The position numbers were made by a program, and so were the translations under genes. Below are positions 19,742 through 33,500 of a stretch of 64,000 nt of DNA, one piece after another (within the stretch, counting starts at the first letter, position 1; each line of letters starts with the position of its first letter). Under the pieces are notes generated by a model. That model saw nothing but the letters and a program-made list of their open reading frames with translations. It ran no database searches and was not told the DNA's origin. The stretch spans positions 124,001-188,000 of the forward strand of contig NBAY01000028.1 in NCBI GenBank assembly GCA_002794775.1. The letters run 5' to 3'. This stretch comes from Porodaedalea pini. Its lineage: Eukaryota; Basidiomycota; Agaricomycetes; Hymenochaetales; Hymenochaetaceae.

Positions 19742-22201
19742 ATGGATCCCACTTTCGGAATTCCATGGTGGGGAGTAGGCCCCGAAACCTCCTATATCGT
19801 CAATGCCAGTCTCCCTCCTCGAGTCGAGGCTGTCTTCGGGCCTCCCAGGCCACTCCCTGACTACCGCCATACACACCACATTGGAGGACACCGCTCTTTT
19901 ACTAGTCCCCAGGTCATCTCCTCGGACCACACCGAGCCCACAACATGTTCGATAACGAGTGCCGGAAGCATAGGGGGCATGGGTACTCGGACTAGTGCAT
20001 GTTTTTGGGCTGATGAAATTATCGACTTGACTTCTGACGCCGACAGCGAAGGTCCCGGGCGGGAAGGAAACCACTCTCTCGTAACAGGTCGGCGCGCCTT
20101 ATCAGTCAAGGAGATACAACACCGCGTTTTCTCCTTCAGCTCCAGGATGGAAAACGCACGATGTGCGCGAGTATGTCGCGAGTGGACTGAGGTTGCTTTG
20201 GATTGTCTATGGCAGGATATGGACAGCTTGCAGCCCCTTCTACAGCTCCTTGCACCCCTTGTCAGGGTGCGTCCAAACGTCGTAGTAAGTTCTTCATGTC
20301 TAGCAGGGAAACTCTGCACATAACACAAAATCCAACAGAAATTCGCTCGGGAATTGAGTCAGGATGACTGGGACAGGTTTATTCCGTATGCAAAGCGGGT
20401 TCACAGTTTGACGATTCGATTGCACGGCGGTCATTCAGACTTCGATGCCACTGTATTTGCAAGCCTAGCCAGGTCCTGTGCCTACGACTGTATGCTGCCT
20501 GACATTGTTACTGTAAACATTTCCGGATTTCACACATCTGCCGTCATCCTCGTCGAGCTGGTCTTGAGCCGTCGCTTGCGAGAGTTGTCCTTGAACTTCG
20601 ACGAATCACATTGTACATTTGATTCGGCTCGAAAGGAAAAAATGCGCACACTGTGGTCAAGTCTTGCAGAGAAGTCTCCGGACATTCATTGCTTGGAAAT
20701 TGGTGGAAAATTCAGCGATACGGATGGGAAGTGCTTACTCTCGGCATCGTTCAGAGATGTTGTATTCACGCGAAATTGCTCAAAGCTTCTCAATCTAAAG
20801 AAGTTCTCCTTCTATCCTTTCAAATTGGGCGGGCTTACATTTGCGCCTGTTCTAGCATCACTTGCTTTCTTACCGGCGCTCCAAGCAATCCGTTGCCCTC
20901 GACCACTGATAAAGGCTGGAAACTGCCTCATGCCTCATGCAGAATTACAGAGAATCGACAGATGCAAATCATTCCAGCAATTGACTTCCTTGCACATTTT
21001 CGCTACTCCAGAAGATTTAAGCCATTTATTCAGCTCTCCTCGCGCATTTAGCAATCTAATCGACCTTCAGGTCGAAGGAGATTTTTCTGCGAATGTCCCT
21101 TTACTAGGAGACTTCCTGAAGGCCCTTGTCATAGACAGCTGTCTGCTCGAGAAACTTGTAATTGAGGACCAAAGTGACTATGATAGACACGAAGAAAACA
21201 CACGGTACATCGACCCACAGATCGACGATATCTCCGACCGAGCGGACCTCCCTATTGATCATGTCGAGCGAGTTATTACCGCCGGGACCCTTCGACCTCT
21301 CTCTTTGCTGTTAAAGCTTAAGGAGTTGAGGATCTCGCACCAGCAGCCCCTCGCTTTGAACGACACGCAGTTAATCTATATCCTCAGACAGTGCCCATCC
21401 CTGACCGTTCTATGTCTGAACGAGAGGCCGCACTTCAAGAGAAGGAGGCGAACATCCCTCTCTCTGGCCGTCTTTGCAATGTTTGCATCGTGCTGTCCGA
21501 AGCTCGTCAAATTGAGCTTATACATAGACGGCTTTACACCCTACGCTCATCGTGATAAACCCCCAGATGCACTGTTTAGGCACTTAATTGAGATTGATCT
21601 AGGGAATTCACGCATAACCGATCCCCTTTCGGTCCAAAGATATTTATCAGGCCTCGTCGTGTACCAGAGATGCTCACTACATGGTGGGATAGTGCATCTG
21701 AACCTCTCTGATAGCAGGATTAAGCTTAGACTTGAAAGGCTTGAGCAAGAATCCGGCATAAAGGACTCAGCATATGAATGGATTTATCGAAGGATCAGTG
21801 TTCCATTAATGATGCCCGTGCGGGACTGGGATTCCTCGACCTTGTGCCATCCGTGGAAGGGCCACAGATATACGCTCCTTTCGCAAGAAGAGGAAATCTG
21901 GAAACAGGTCACATTAAGTTTCAAGTCCACTGCTGGTGTTTACAAGGAGAGCGAGGAAAGTTCTAAGCCTACGAAAGAGGAGCTGGGGAGGGAGAAAGCG
22001 AAGCCACCGAACGGAGACAGCGCTTCGAATGGTGTGATCGAGGACCTGTACAGACAGATTGGGACCTTGAAAGAAGAGGCATCGACGCTCCGAAGGGAGC
22101 TGTCTATCGCAGTAGCTGAAGCGGAGGCTGCAAAGAAGCAAGTATTGACAGCAAAAGAGGTGAAACTGAAAGCTCAGCAAGAGGTGAAACGATTGGGCTA
22201 G
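19742..22201 (+). CDS. F-box protein with leucine-rich-like C-terminal region
   Basis: Exons 19742-20284 and 20339-22201 give 801 residues. A low-complexity N-terminus of about 120 residues with an acidic IIDLTSDADSE motif (SUMO-interaction-like) precedes an F-box-like segment near residues 115-170: EIQHRVFSFSSRMENARCAR, then VCREWTEVALDCLWQDMDSL, typical of mushroom F-box proteins. The long middle part has irregular leucine-rich stretches. The last 50 residues (LYRQIGTLKEEASTLRREL) form a likely coiled coil. F-box proteins bring substrates to SCF ubiquitin ligases via Skp1; this large lineage-specific class has mostly unknown substrates. Confidence 0.8.
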
Positions 22202-22948
22202 GAAAGCAGTAGTACCTGAAAAGGCACTTCTAATTATTGGACGTTGTGAGCACGAAGGAGAGATCTGCCATGCTGCAGTAAAAAGCCGGGGATGTAAGAG
22301 CGAGTGCAGAGGCACTTTACTCGGAGATGCCGGCTTCGAAGGATCGGTGTACAAGGTTGCGTGAGAGGCCAGAGCTTAAGGGTAGACTCAGAAAATAGCA
22401 GTTGATTTCATTGAACGGGTATAGCAGGATCGAACAAGCCAGATGAAAAAAGGTGATGAATTATTTCGCGAGTTTGTAGAAGATTTCTTTCATGCCGCAA
22501 AGACCCAAGTCGCGAAGATAGCTTGCTACAATATCTCTGTTAGTGAGGTTCATAAATACAGACACACGACTCCGGGAGACAGTTACGATGTTGCGGCTGC
22601 ATGGGATATACCGAACGAAATATCGATCAGAAAATACTGTAGCGGAACCATGGCCTATCACGGCCATTTCGTTGACTTTGGCAACTTATATATTGGCATT
22701 TGTCTTTCTTGAGCGAGGTGTTTGAATATATGAGTTTGTTCATCTGTTCATTCGAAATGCCTTGAACTTGGAACTACGTTGGAAGATGCGAAGCAGACCG
22801 AGTCAAGAGGCGAAGAGCTCGAACTGGCAGCAATAGTCAATAGTCACGCCTGCCCTGTCACAAACACTTCGGAACCGGTCACACAGCTATGATCGAATCA
22901 TAAGTCGCGCATTTAGATGGAAATTTCAACTCTCCCTTCTCGTCAACC
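22202..22948. other. Intergenic between the F-box gene and RLI1
   Basis: A 90-residue frame at 22443-22712 on the + strand has no family resemblance. Otherwise nothing seen; includes the RLI1 promoter. Confidence 0.35.
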
Positions 22949-25086
22949 ATGTCCGACAAAATTACTCGAATCGCTATCGTCGACTCGAACAGGTGTAAGC
23001 CGAAACGATGCGCACAAGAGTGCAAAAAAGTGCGTCTCGCCTCGATCGACTCGAGTCTCTCTGGAGCTGAATGTATGCCCACCAGTCATGTCCCGTCGTG
23101 AAAATGGGTTAGGGATATCTATTTCTTTTCAGAAGCTCTTATTGACGGAAACACAGGAAAGCTTTGCATAGAAGTCAAGCCGTCAGACAAGATCGCCTTC
23201 ATCTCCGAATTTCTGTGTATAGGATGCGGTATCTGTGTCAAAAAGTGAGCGCATACGGACTGCTTGTCGACCATCTAACCCATCACTCTACAGATGTCCC
23301 TTCGAAGCTATCGCCATTATAAACTTGCCGACAGACTTAGAGTCTCAAGTAACTCATAGATACACAGCGAACGCGTTTAAATTACATCGTCTGCCTACGC
23401 CACGGCCAGGGCAGGTGTTAGGGTTAGTAGGGACAAACGGTATCGGGAAGAGTACGGCACTGAAGATTTTGGCGGGAAAGTTGAAGCCTAATCTCGGGAG
23501 ATACGACGTAAGTCTTTCCTTGTATTCCATGTATTTCAAGTCTAATTGACGGATGTGGGTAGGATCCTCCAGATTGGCAGGAGATCCTCAAGTACTTCCG
23601 TGGTTCGGAGCTGCAAAATTACTTTACGAAAGTCCTGGAAGATAATCTTAAGGCACTCATCAAGCCGCAGTATGTGGATCATATTCCTCGTGCAATCAAG
23701 GGCGAGATGACCGTGTCCCAAATGCTCGACTCAAAACTGGAGCTCGACAACAAACAGCTCATGTGTGACGAGCTCGAGCTGAACGAGGTCCTTGGACGGC
23801 AGGTTGGGCAGCTTTCTGGAGGAGAACTTCAGCGGTTCGCTATTGCCATGTCATGTATCCAGCGCGCAGACGTGTACATGTTCGACGAGCCGTCGAGTTA
23901 CCTCGATATCAGACAGCGATTAAGGGCCGCAGAGGTCATCCGCTCGCTACTTCGGCCAGACTGCTACGTCATCGCTGTCGAACACGATCTATCGGTGCTC
24001 GATTACCTCTCCGACTATATATGCTGCTTGTACGGGAAACCATCGATGTATGGTGTCGTGACGATGCCGTACTCCGTGCGTGAGGGTATCAACATCTTCT
24101 TAGATGGCTTCATCCCGACGGAAAACCTGCGTTTCCGCGAGGAGCAGCTATCCTTCAAGATGGTTGAGACCGCAGAGGAACTCGTCCTCGACAAGACGCG
24201 ACACTACTCGTACCCGGCGATGACAAAGACAAACGGCTCATTTAAACTGACAGTCGAGGCGGGCGCATTCACCGACTCCGAGATCATCGTCATGCTCGGC
24301 GAGAACGGGACGGGGAAGACGACGTTCGTAAAGCTACTTGCGGGTGATACGCCGGATGTCGAGACGGACAAGCAGACGTTTGCAGTGTCGCTCAAGCCGC
24401 AGACGATCTCGCCAAAATTTCAAGGGTCGGTCCGCATGCTGCTGCTCAAGCAGATCAAGCAGGCGTTCATGCACCCGCAATTCCAGACGGACGTACTCAA
24501 GCCTATGAACCTTGACAACATCATAGACCAGGACGTCAAAACGCTTTCTGGTGGTGAGCTCCAACGTGTTGCCATTGTCCTCGCTCTCGGCAAGCCAAAT
24601 GTTTCGGTGTACCTTATCGACGAACCATCCTCGTGTGTCTATTTGCTCTTTTCTCGTTATTTTGTTCAAGGCCTAACTTCGTGTGTGCTCGCAGCTTCCT
24701 CGACTCAGAGCAGCGTATCATCGCAAGCAAGGTCATTAAGCGCTTCATTTTACACACGAAGAAGACGGCGTTTGTGATTGAGCACGATTTCATCATGGCG
24801 ACATATCTCGCGGACCGTGTCATTGTGTTTCAGGGGCAGCCCGCCATCGCTGCGACGGCGACGCCTCCACAATCGCTTCTGACGGGTATGAACAGGTTCC
24901 TCGCGTCGCTCGAAATCACATTCCGCCGCGACCCCACGAACTTCCGCCCGCGTGTCAACAAGCTCAATAGTGTCAAAGACAAGGAACAGAAAGGTGTGTT
25001 ACTTCCTATATGTCTGGTTTGGATGCCTTTATAAATGACTGTTCCTTCGTGCAGTTTCGGGCAATTACTTCTTCCTGGAGGAGTAA
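22949..25086 (+). CDS. RLI1: ABC-type ribosome recycling factor RLI1/ABCE1
   Basis: Seven exons: 22949-23029, 23086-23107 (22 nt), 23157-23244, 23294-23507, 23563-24632, 24695-24993 and 25055-25086, giving about 601 residues. The N-terminal iron-sulfur domain shows [17 protein letters not shown] and [13 protein letters not shown], ligands for two 4Fe-4S clusters. ABC domain 1 has Walker [10 protein letters not shown], signature LSGGELQ and Walker B YMFDEPSS; domain 2 has [18 protein letters not shown] and LIDEPSSFLD. The protein splits ribosomes after termination and helps ribosome export and initiation in the cytosol. It is essential and single-copy in most eukaryotes. All key residues are present; the 22-nt exon 2 is unusually short. 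Confidence 0.97.
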
Positions 25087-26415
25087 ATCGGATGCACGAT
25101 TTCAAAAACATTCTGATGGTCCTGCTTTGTGGCCGGGCCAGCCGAGCTAGAGTCGGCGTATGAGTTGAGTTGAGGCTGATTTACCTCGTAACGGGTGGTG
25201 GCACAACCATGACAGAAAGACGCCTCTATTATGTGTGGCTTGTTATACATGTGCCATGTACTTTGTATGTAAACCGGCGACAACGCGGTACGTTAGCTAA
25301 AGGAAATCGAATACATGTAGCATGTAAGCTTAGTTATTGATGATCAGTCTGGAGAGTCACAAGTCTACTGAAGTGCATATTCGAGTATGCGACAAGAGCA
25401 GATCTATTTGTACACTGCAAGCAAAGAGAAAGTGACAGATTATGGAAAGTGTTTGCTCGAGCAACAAGCTAAGGTGTCGAGAGCGTACGCGACTAGAAGA
25501 TATCTTGAAACCGCGGATCATGGGTCATGTTAATGCAGTCGTTAACGAGATCCATGTCTACAGAACAGGAAGAAGGCAGAACAGTTTTTAATTCACGGGG
25601 AATTTGGGGAAAACACGATGAGCTTCATCGTGCGGAACAAGTAAAGCGAGACAACTTGCCTAAGTCATCGCCGAGGCCGATACAAGCCTGCATTTTTATT
25701 GTATTCGCATCCTCGGCTGTACCAATAACTTCGACATACGTGCCCTCGATCTGGCCTTCCTATTTACGCAGCACGTCTCATTAGGAGGAAGAGGTCCAGA
25801 CAGGGGGATGGAAAGAACGCACCGTTGTCATTTTCACTTCAACCTGACCCAAATCCGTCGCACGTACAATGGCAGAACTGCCTTTTACCTGCATTATAAA
25901 ATTGAAAAGAAGAACCGAACCGCGTTTCTCAGACGCGTGTTCAAGAGCGAAGAGGACAAGTTGCTGCGCACCCGCTCAACTTTGCAGACGAACCGGATGG
26001 TGCGCCCAATAAAGTCGCCGAGGCGCGCTGAATTAACCCGTGGAGTAGACAGTGCCTCTGTATCCATTATGCGTGTCTTTGAGCGCTAAGTATGTAGAGG
26101 GAGCTGAGGTTGGTGATGGACGGAAACAAGGCAGGACGCGACGCGACGCGTGCGCAGGACTGTGACACTGACAGTCACTCTGCATATTCGTGGTTTGAAG
26201 CAAAGCTGAGTTCAAGTTCAAGCTTACCAAAACCCGAATGCTGGGATGAAGACTCAGAGACGAATTACGCGCTTTCGAAACAAGTTTATGATGCAACTTC
26301 GCAAACAAGGACATACAATAACTCTTCCTAAAGGGAATACGAGCATCCCTTCGCACCACTATGACTGGAAAAGAACAGCTACGCTACAGAGTTGAGACAC
26401 GCTTTAAGGACTAAT
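25087..26415. other. Intergenic, no recognised gene
   Basis: About 1.3 kb with only short frames on both strands; none shows a domain or convincing splice structure. Holds the 3' flanks of RLI1 and of the secreted protein gene, which converge here. Confidence 0.4.
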
Positions 26416-27175
26416 CTAGACATTCAACCCCAAGCGTGTCAGGTAGCGCTGGTCCTCAGCCGTGCAAACGGCGTTGCCGAAGGGTGAGTCGCTCATGCAT
26501 GACACAACGTCCGATCCTGAACTAGCCTGTGAGACAGAAGAAACCCAATGCACAGAAGTGAGTTCAGAAGAAAACCGAGAAAAACAGAAGACGCACGAGA
26601 TCATCATAACAGTATTCCGTGGCCGTAGTTGCCAGATTGACAAAGGATATCGTGCACGTCTTCAAGGTGATCGCGTTCATGTTGCCCGGCTGGACAATGA
26701 ACGTTGGGCCCTCAATCGACGCGACGACAGCTATCGAGCCAATCAATGTGCTACAGTCGGTTGCGGAGGGACCCGCAGTATCCTCAAAACAGGTGCATTC
26801 ATCTGAAGTGGTTAAATATCGTTAAGCCCGAATAACCATATTAGTAATGTTGAACTTACAGCTCGTTCCGCATTGACATTCAGGCGTCGGCGTTGTGCAC
26901 TCGGCCTGACTGCGCGCCTCAACGAGGGAACGTGTCTTGAAGGCGCTCGTGGGGATTGTCTTGGTAGTGGATATCGCCCCCGTCGTGAAGTTACCATCCG
27001 GGCATGTAAACACCTGGCGCATGATCTCATGGCCGTTGACAGTGACAGTCGATGAGGAGACTTCCTGTGCAGAGGGACACTCATCCGTTACGGTCCGCGG
27101 AATTGAACGAACGTGCAGAGCGAGTGCGTTGAAAGAGCATGCAAGAACGATCAGTTGAGAAGCGAAAGTCTTCAT
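26416..27175 (-). CDS. Small secreted cysteine-containing protein (intact family member)
   Basis: Exons 27175-26860, 26802-26597 and 26526-26416 join in frame to 210 residues. A signal peptide (MKTFASQLIVLACSFNALAL) precedes a domain with CPSAQEVSSSTVTVNGHEI and RQVFTCPDG, then a linker, ECQCGTSYECTCFED, and a C-terminal domain DCSTLIGSIAVV...TFIVQPG...LKTCTISFVNL...EYCYDDL. The third exon adds SCMSDSPFGNAVCTAEDQRY. Around twelve cysteines suggest a disulfide-rich extracellular protein. The C-terminal pattern resembles small secreted proteins common in mushrooms, of unknown function. A TATA-like TATAAAG lies about 80 bp upstream (27257-27251). It is head-to-head with a broken paralogue starting at 30026. 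Confidence 0.8.
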
Positions 27176-30025
27176 GGCGAATCGACTGTGGAGTAGGTGG
27201 CAAGGAAGTCTGACTTGATTGTCTGAGCTTTCTCTTTGAGCATTGCTAGACTTTATAGGCACAAGGAAAAGGCATAACATTAATAATTGGAGTCAAAGGT
27301 TGCGTGTACCACAAAGCCAACTCGCTGAAAATAGCTGCATCCGGCGTCCAAGGATCTTCGAAATGCTAATATCCACAAATATAAACAGAGAACGATGATG
27401 GCGGACGCGCTTCGAGTGCCTAGATACGAGGCCATTGGATAGTGAGCCCATGTTGCTTCACCGAATCTTCTTCCTAGCACATTCGTAGCAAACTGCAAGC
27501 TTGCAAGTATGATCTCGTAGGTCGTGACCCATTACTCCAGGATTCAACAAACAGAGAACCAGTTGATCAATTATAAGTATGCGAGATAACTAAAGAGCGT
27601 GCAATATCGTGTAGTTGATAGGACACTTGTGGGACATGAAGTACGCTTTTGTTACCTTCGTGCTGTAAATAGATGAAGAAAAGATTCTTTTCTTTCCGAG
27701 AGCGGAGGGTGTCAACTTTAGGCTGGATTCTACTCACGGTTTATTTGCTGGCTGCGTTGGTGGGTAATAGCAGATTTGGACCGCTCTGCCTTTGTCATGG
27801 TCCGAACACTGTCGGCCGTTCTTGACGTTCTGGCACCTTAGACCTGGCCTTAGAGAAGAACCCCCTTTCATACCTTTAAGTCGTCAAATAGTCTCCCAAA
27901 GCGGATCCTTGACCATGTTTTCATGCTATGGAGGATTGTATTCTTTCAAGTCGCATCTGGATGTCCATCGAAGGTCAAGGTATGGAGCCTGGAGGTAGCT
28001 GTATGGTCTTTTTTCTCTGTCCCTGAGTCGAACTGGCTAGTTTGTTAATAGTTCGCACAAGTAAACAGTCCGGTATAACGTCGTGCTCACCGTGTTGGTA
28101 CTGAAATCGTTCCGATGTCCCTGGACAAAGAAGTGTGCCAGCACGTGGCCGTCACACTGTTATGACTCACGTCGCATGAAACAACTATATATCACGCTAC
28201 CATTGTTCAACTTGCACCTTTATTTCCTCGCGCAGACAAGCAACCAGTGGATCAAGAAATTCATTTTCTGACGATGCATTTTTCAGTGACTTGAATTCTG
28301 CTGAGATACTACGCAAGCTCTGCCAGTGGCCTTCTTCAAGTCACGTCGCCTGAATGTATATATATATCTGGCAGGCGCTTCTAAGTTCTATTGCACTGTG
28401 ACGCAGACTTTGGTCTTACAGTTCGACCATGGACTTAATCGCTTAACCCGACACTTCTCATGTAGGTTCAACTTCTAAGAAGAAAAGCGCAAAGTATGGC
28501 CGACTGGGCTCGGATTATGACAAAGGCAAAGTTGGATGGCTGGATGAAGTCTGCCAAAAAGAAAAACTTCTCAGAGGCCATATCAGAAGAAGAAAACCTG
28601 TGAGTTGACTTCAGCTAGTATCGTACTGAAAGAAACATCGTATTCAGCTTTAAACAGATATACTTCTTTACGTTCAGGATAGCGATGCATTCCTTGTGAC
28701 CCTTTGGGTTCTTAATAACTGCCGGTATGCTCTTCGACAATTGCTTTGGCTGATAGTGATTGAGCTCTTAGCTTCTTTAGCCGAAGCTTCTAGAGATACT
28801 TTCGTTTGCATAACGTATTCCGCATATACTACATCTTCTGGCCACACATGCCCAGGTGCCAATATCAGGACCGAAGATCCTTGAGGGTCGGACACATCAC
28901 ATCACAAAATGGCTTTCGTAGCTAGGACATCGACACGGCACGATACATTTGTCCTTCTATGTCTTTAAAGGCCGCAACTGCGCAGCAGGAACAGTAGATT
29001 AGTTAGTCAGTTCGTTCCTGTGTCTTATCATCATAAAGACCCTTACAGCTCTTTCATTTGTTTGTTGTTTGTGTTCGTGTGTGGCATTATTTTTCTTCAT
29101 GATACGATCACTGACATCAACCAACTTGAGCTCACTGGGACGTCCACTTCGGATGAACGAAGTCAAGCTCTGCAGTAGTGAGGTCGACAGGACGAAGAGG
29201 TCCTGTGATTCCAGCACGGAGGCTTAAGAAAAATCGGGAATTATGCGACTTTTTGAAAACACATGTCGGCCAGTTGCGCTTTATTTGTTCTCAAGGCCCG
29301 TACATCGCGTCAGGTACTCCCGTTATCTCCATATATTGCGCTTGGTGTCATCTGATTCAATTGTCTTCTTGCAAACTTCTCACAGCTCATCTGTATAGTC
29401 AAAGCAAGCTGGCTTGGTGAAATCATTGCGAAGAAGAGCACATTTGGGATTCCGTGAAGTCTAGACCGTGGCCAAGGAACTGCTATCGGATTACTATGCA
29501 TCCTTCTGAACGTCCAAAAAACGCGCATGACCAAGGATGGCCGACTGGGGCCAGAGCCTGTCTACTAGCTTTCCATCTTTTTAGATCCACAGGAACTCCT
29601 TCCGCTATGAGAGGTCCCTGGTATATTTGGGGAAGCTAATAATATCCTACCTACTTTGCAAGAGACCTGCTTGCTTTCGATGTGGCCTTCTACCAGCGGT
29701 TCAATAATCGTGATCGGGATTGCTTGTGGCGCTGCACATTCGCGTGAGTGAAACTGGAGGAGTAGAACAGAGTAGTATGGACTCATTTAATCTGAAATTT
29801 TTGAATGCCCAGGCACTCGAGGCACAACCACTCTGCATCGTTCCACCAGTCACTTGGTTCTATCTATTACTCAAGATCCTGCAAGGTCGGATGCCTTGAT
29901 CTTTCTTTTGTTGACCCACGCCCCCTAGCTAACATAGCTAATTATTTTCGATGCAATAAAGAGTCAAAATGTGCATACCGGACACACAGAAAAAAAAGTT
30001 GCCTTTTTGTGCCCTCCAGTAAATC
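27176..30025. other. Long intergenic region between the divergent secreted-protein genes
   Basis: No gene recognised in 2.85 kb. A short frame at 28495-28601 (MADWARIMTKAKLDGWMKSA, followed by a possible gtgagt donor) could be an exon but has no support. Sequence is AT-moderate with no long repeats visible. Upstream elements of both secreted-protein genes must lie at its ends; ataaagag at 29955 is the only TATA-like motif near the second gene. Confidence 0.35.
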
Positions 30026-30409
30026 ATGAAGCCTTTTACCGCTCAATTTCTCGTTCTTATATGCGCTCTCGGTGCTCGGACGCTGCACGCCCGCTCACAT
30101 CCGAAGTTTGTAACAGACAATTGCCCCTCTGCACGGGAGGTCACTTCATCGACCATCGTCGTCGACGGGCAAGAGATCCTGCGCCAGGCATTTACGTGCC
30201 CCGAAGGGAAGTTCACAAATGGCGTGACATCCGACGCCAAAGCGGTCTCGACGAACACCTTTATAAAACACTCATCAATCGAAGCGCGCGACGAAATCGA
30301 GTGTTTGTTCCCTCAGAATATGACTGAATGCCAATGCGGAGCAACCTGTAGGTCACCGGAGTCATTTCTATTATATTATGCCAAGCTCAATCTACTTTGT
30401 TTCAGTCAC

Positions 30410-30421
30410 GTGCGACTGTTT
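30410..30421 (+). repeat. LINE target-site duplication, left copy
   Basis: GTGCGACTGTTT, identical to 36698-36709. The flanking bases differ on both sides, so the duplication is exactly 12 bp. Removing the LINE and one copy restores the codons for TCDCFEG, matching the paralogue's ECTCFED. Confidence 0.92.
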
Positions 30422-30563
30422 ATATAATATTCTGCTATCTACACCTAACAGACTACCAACCGCTGCGGAGAACAAAACAAGAGATTATGACTACGTTGTG
30501 CGCGAGAAAAGAGTTAGACTAACTTGGGCAAAAGAGGCGTAAAGATGGAAACACGGCTAGTAA

Positions 30564-33500
30564 CTAAAGATCAAAGGAAGGTGGTAAATCAGAGAGAAGA
30601 GGCATACTGTCCGGTGGGCGTCGGAAAGAGAAATACGCGAATTTCAAAAGTAGAAGGAAGTTATTCGGGCGGAACCAATCAGTAAAAGTTAAAGGGAGGG
30701 ATCGTTGGTGAAAAAGGCCTTTTCGAACGAGTGAAAAGAAAGGACAGCAATTGAGAATATGATGGACATCATGTTTGATGCACGATGGGTCAGGACACCG
30801 GGGTTCGAGGTTTCGGTTATGCAAATCGAGCGAGTTCAGCATTAGGCTGGCGGCGTGAGAAAGAACTAAGTGATGTATCTTTTTCCTTGGGGAAAGCTTC
30901 AAAAATGAACGAAGGGATCGCGTTGGATAGAGGATAAACGAGGAAGGCTCGAGAATTGAGCGATGCCCCTGAAGATTGATGATCTTGGCTTTCCAGTCTC
31001 GAAGCAGATCAAGCTGTACTTGCGCGTTCAGGTTGGGCAAGGAATCCGGAATGGGTTTGCGATCAGGTTTGGTAGCGGCATCTTTTGCGAGTTTGTCGGC
31101 TTTAGAGTTGCCCAGTACTCCCTTGTGTGAGGGGAGCCACTGTATGGTGATGTGTGATGCGTCATGGTGAAGGGCGAGGAAAATCCCGCAAAGGCGGCGG
31201 AAAGTTGTGATGAAATCCGCATGCCGGGCATCATTGGAAAAGATGAGTTCGACGCAGTTAAGCGAGTCCGTAACAATGTGGATGTGAATGGGCGTGAAGC
31301 ATTTCGCCAAAAGGAGGGAGATACATTGCATGGCTGCGATGAGCGCTTCCTGCTCCTCGAACAAGATGTTCGAGCGAGAGTGTGCTGCTGAAGAAAAGAC
31401 AGCAAGTTCTTTGTGATTATGCATAATGATGAAGCTGTGGCCGCCGACGTGATTACCATCGACGTCTGGAATGATGGAGCCATCTGTAAAAATGAAATAT
31501 TGGTAAGGAGGAGGATGCAGGAAAAAGGAATTGAAATTGCAGATAGCGCGGTGACATTGATCTACCAAAGGAATGGGTGTCATGATAAGACATGAATGGA
31601 TCTGGGTGAAAGTAGGAAATGAGACTAGTTTCGGAATTGTAACATTAGGGAGAAGAGAAGATGTCAAGTATTGATTTGGAACGGGGTTGTGTTTTGAATG
31701 CGCGAAGTAGGATAATAAGAAACGTTGAGAAAGAGAATGAATGAAAAGTTGGAATGGAGGGCATGACAAGAATGATTCCGCAGCTGTGGGTTTGATACTT
31801 TTATGAAATATAGAATGGAAAAACTTGTTCTGAATGGATTGAAGAATAGAAGGGATGTAAAGGGAGTCAGGGAAAAGGATGGCACCATAAATGGCGACCG
31901 AACGAATCAGTCCAAAATATAAGAGTCTGGCGTATTGAAAGTAAGCGCCATTAGAACGATGAAACAGGAAAGAACGTTGATGAAGGGTAGAGAGCGCTTT
32001 GTTTGCACGAGCCTGAAAATGAAGTTTGGGTGAAAGATTGTAGGAGAAGATTACCCCTAGCCATGTAAGATGTGTTGAAGGAGGTATAACTCGATTATTA
32101 GGAAGGGATAGTGAAGCATTTGAAGAGGATGGGGAATTGTGTAGGAATGAACGAAAGGTAATAGACGTGCATTGATGGTGCGGCAGAATATGTAAAAGTT
32201 CGATGGCGTCCGAGTCAATGGAGAGGCCAAGGGATTGGAACTGGGCGGATAAAAATTGGAACTGGGTACGAAGCCGGACTAACTTGGTTGAGATACTGAG
32301 AGAGCGTGAATAAAGAAGGTGGTCGTCCATATAGGCGAGTAAAGGGCGATGTGGACCAAAACGGGTGTTATAGGATAAAATCGCGTCAGCCGCGGCAAAG
32401 ACTGAAATAAGGGGAGACAAAGGAGACCCTTGAGGGACACCTCTGTTTGGTTTAATAAAAGGAGTGGAGAAGAAATTGTTAAAGTGGAAAGAGATGGGTC
32501 TGTCCCGGAGCCAAACAGACAAAACGTGGATTAAATTAGGGTGAACGTTGGATGCGATAAGTTTGTTAAGGAGACGATTATGAGAAATGTTATCAAAAAA
32601 ACCCTGAATGTCAACGGTAAGAATAGAAGTGATGAGATAACGGTGTCGATGGAAAACGCCTTCGTCTTTGCCACTGATAATGAATGGTTGGGTAAGAATG
32701 GTAGAAAGTAATTCATAGCACGCGGTAAGGGAGGAACGATGTTTCTGGCACCCGTGCTGGGCATCCGGTAAAAGGTTCTGGGTCTCAAAAAAGGGTTGTA
32801 GAATATTAAAAAGAACGCGTTCAAACAATTTACCGATGGTATCGACCAGCGTAATCGGGCGATAGGCTCTTGGGACTGAAAAGTCAGAGCGTTTCGGTTT
32901 AGGAATGAAGGTAACGAGTGAAGTTTTGAAAGATAGAGGAAAATGGCCTAAACGAAGGCATAAAGAGAAAAGATCAATGAAGAATTGTCTGCGGTGTTCG
33001 ACAAGTAGCGTAAGGTGTTTGTACGAGACGTAGCTATTGCCAGGACTTGTTTCCTGGTCAATGCCACGGAGTGCATCGTGAATGTCGCTCATTGTAAGAG
33101 GTGTGAAATCACGGAGAGGTGGGAGCTGAGTAACCTCCGGTGTAACCGTTAACGGGGGAAAAATGTCTCGCGGAAAAGGGATGCTTTATCGTCTTCAGTG
33201 ATGGTGAAAGAGCCGTTAGCCATGTGCAACGCTCCGATGGGGAGGCGGCGGCGAGCGGTACCCAAATGCTGGTTACGCCATATGGATCGAGCGTCGGATT
33301 GCTGGAGTCGAGTGCCAAAAAAGGCATTTTTAGCTCGGGTGATTTCGATGTCGAGGAGCATTCGCGACTCTGGACAAGGGTTGCGACAATGCTCGTGATA
33401 TAGTTTTGAACACCTTTCGGACCACCAAGCATTGGGGCCAAAATACGAACGCGGTTTTCGTTTTTTAAGGAAAAGAGTAGCAAAATCGGAAAAGGAGGTT

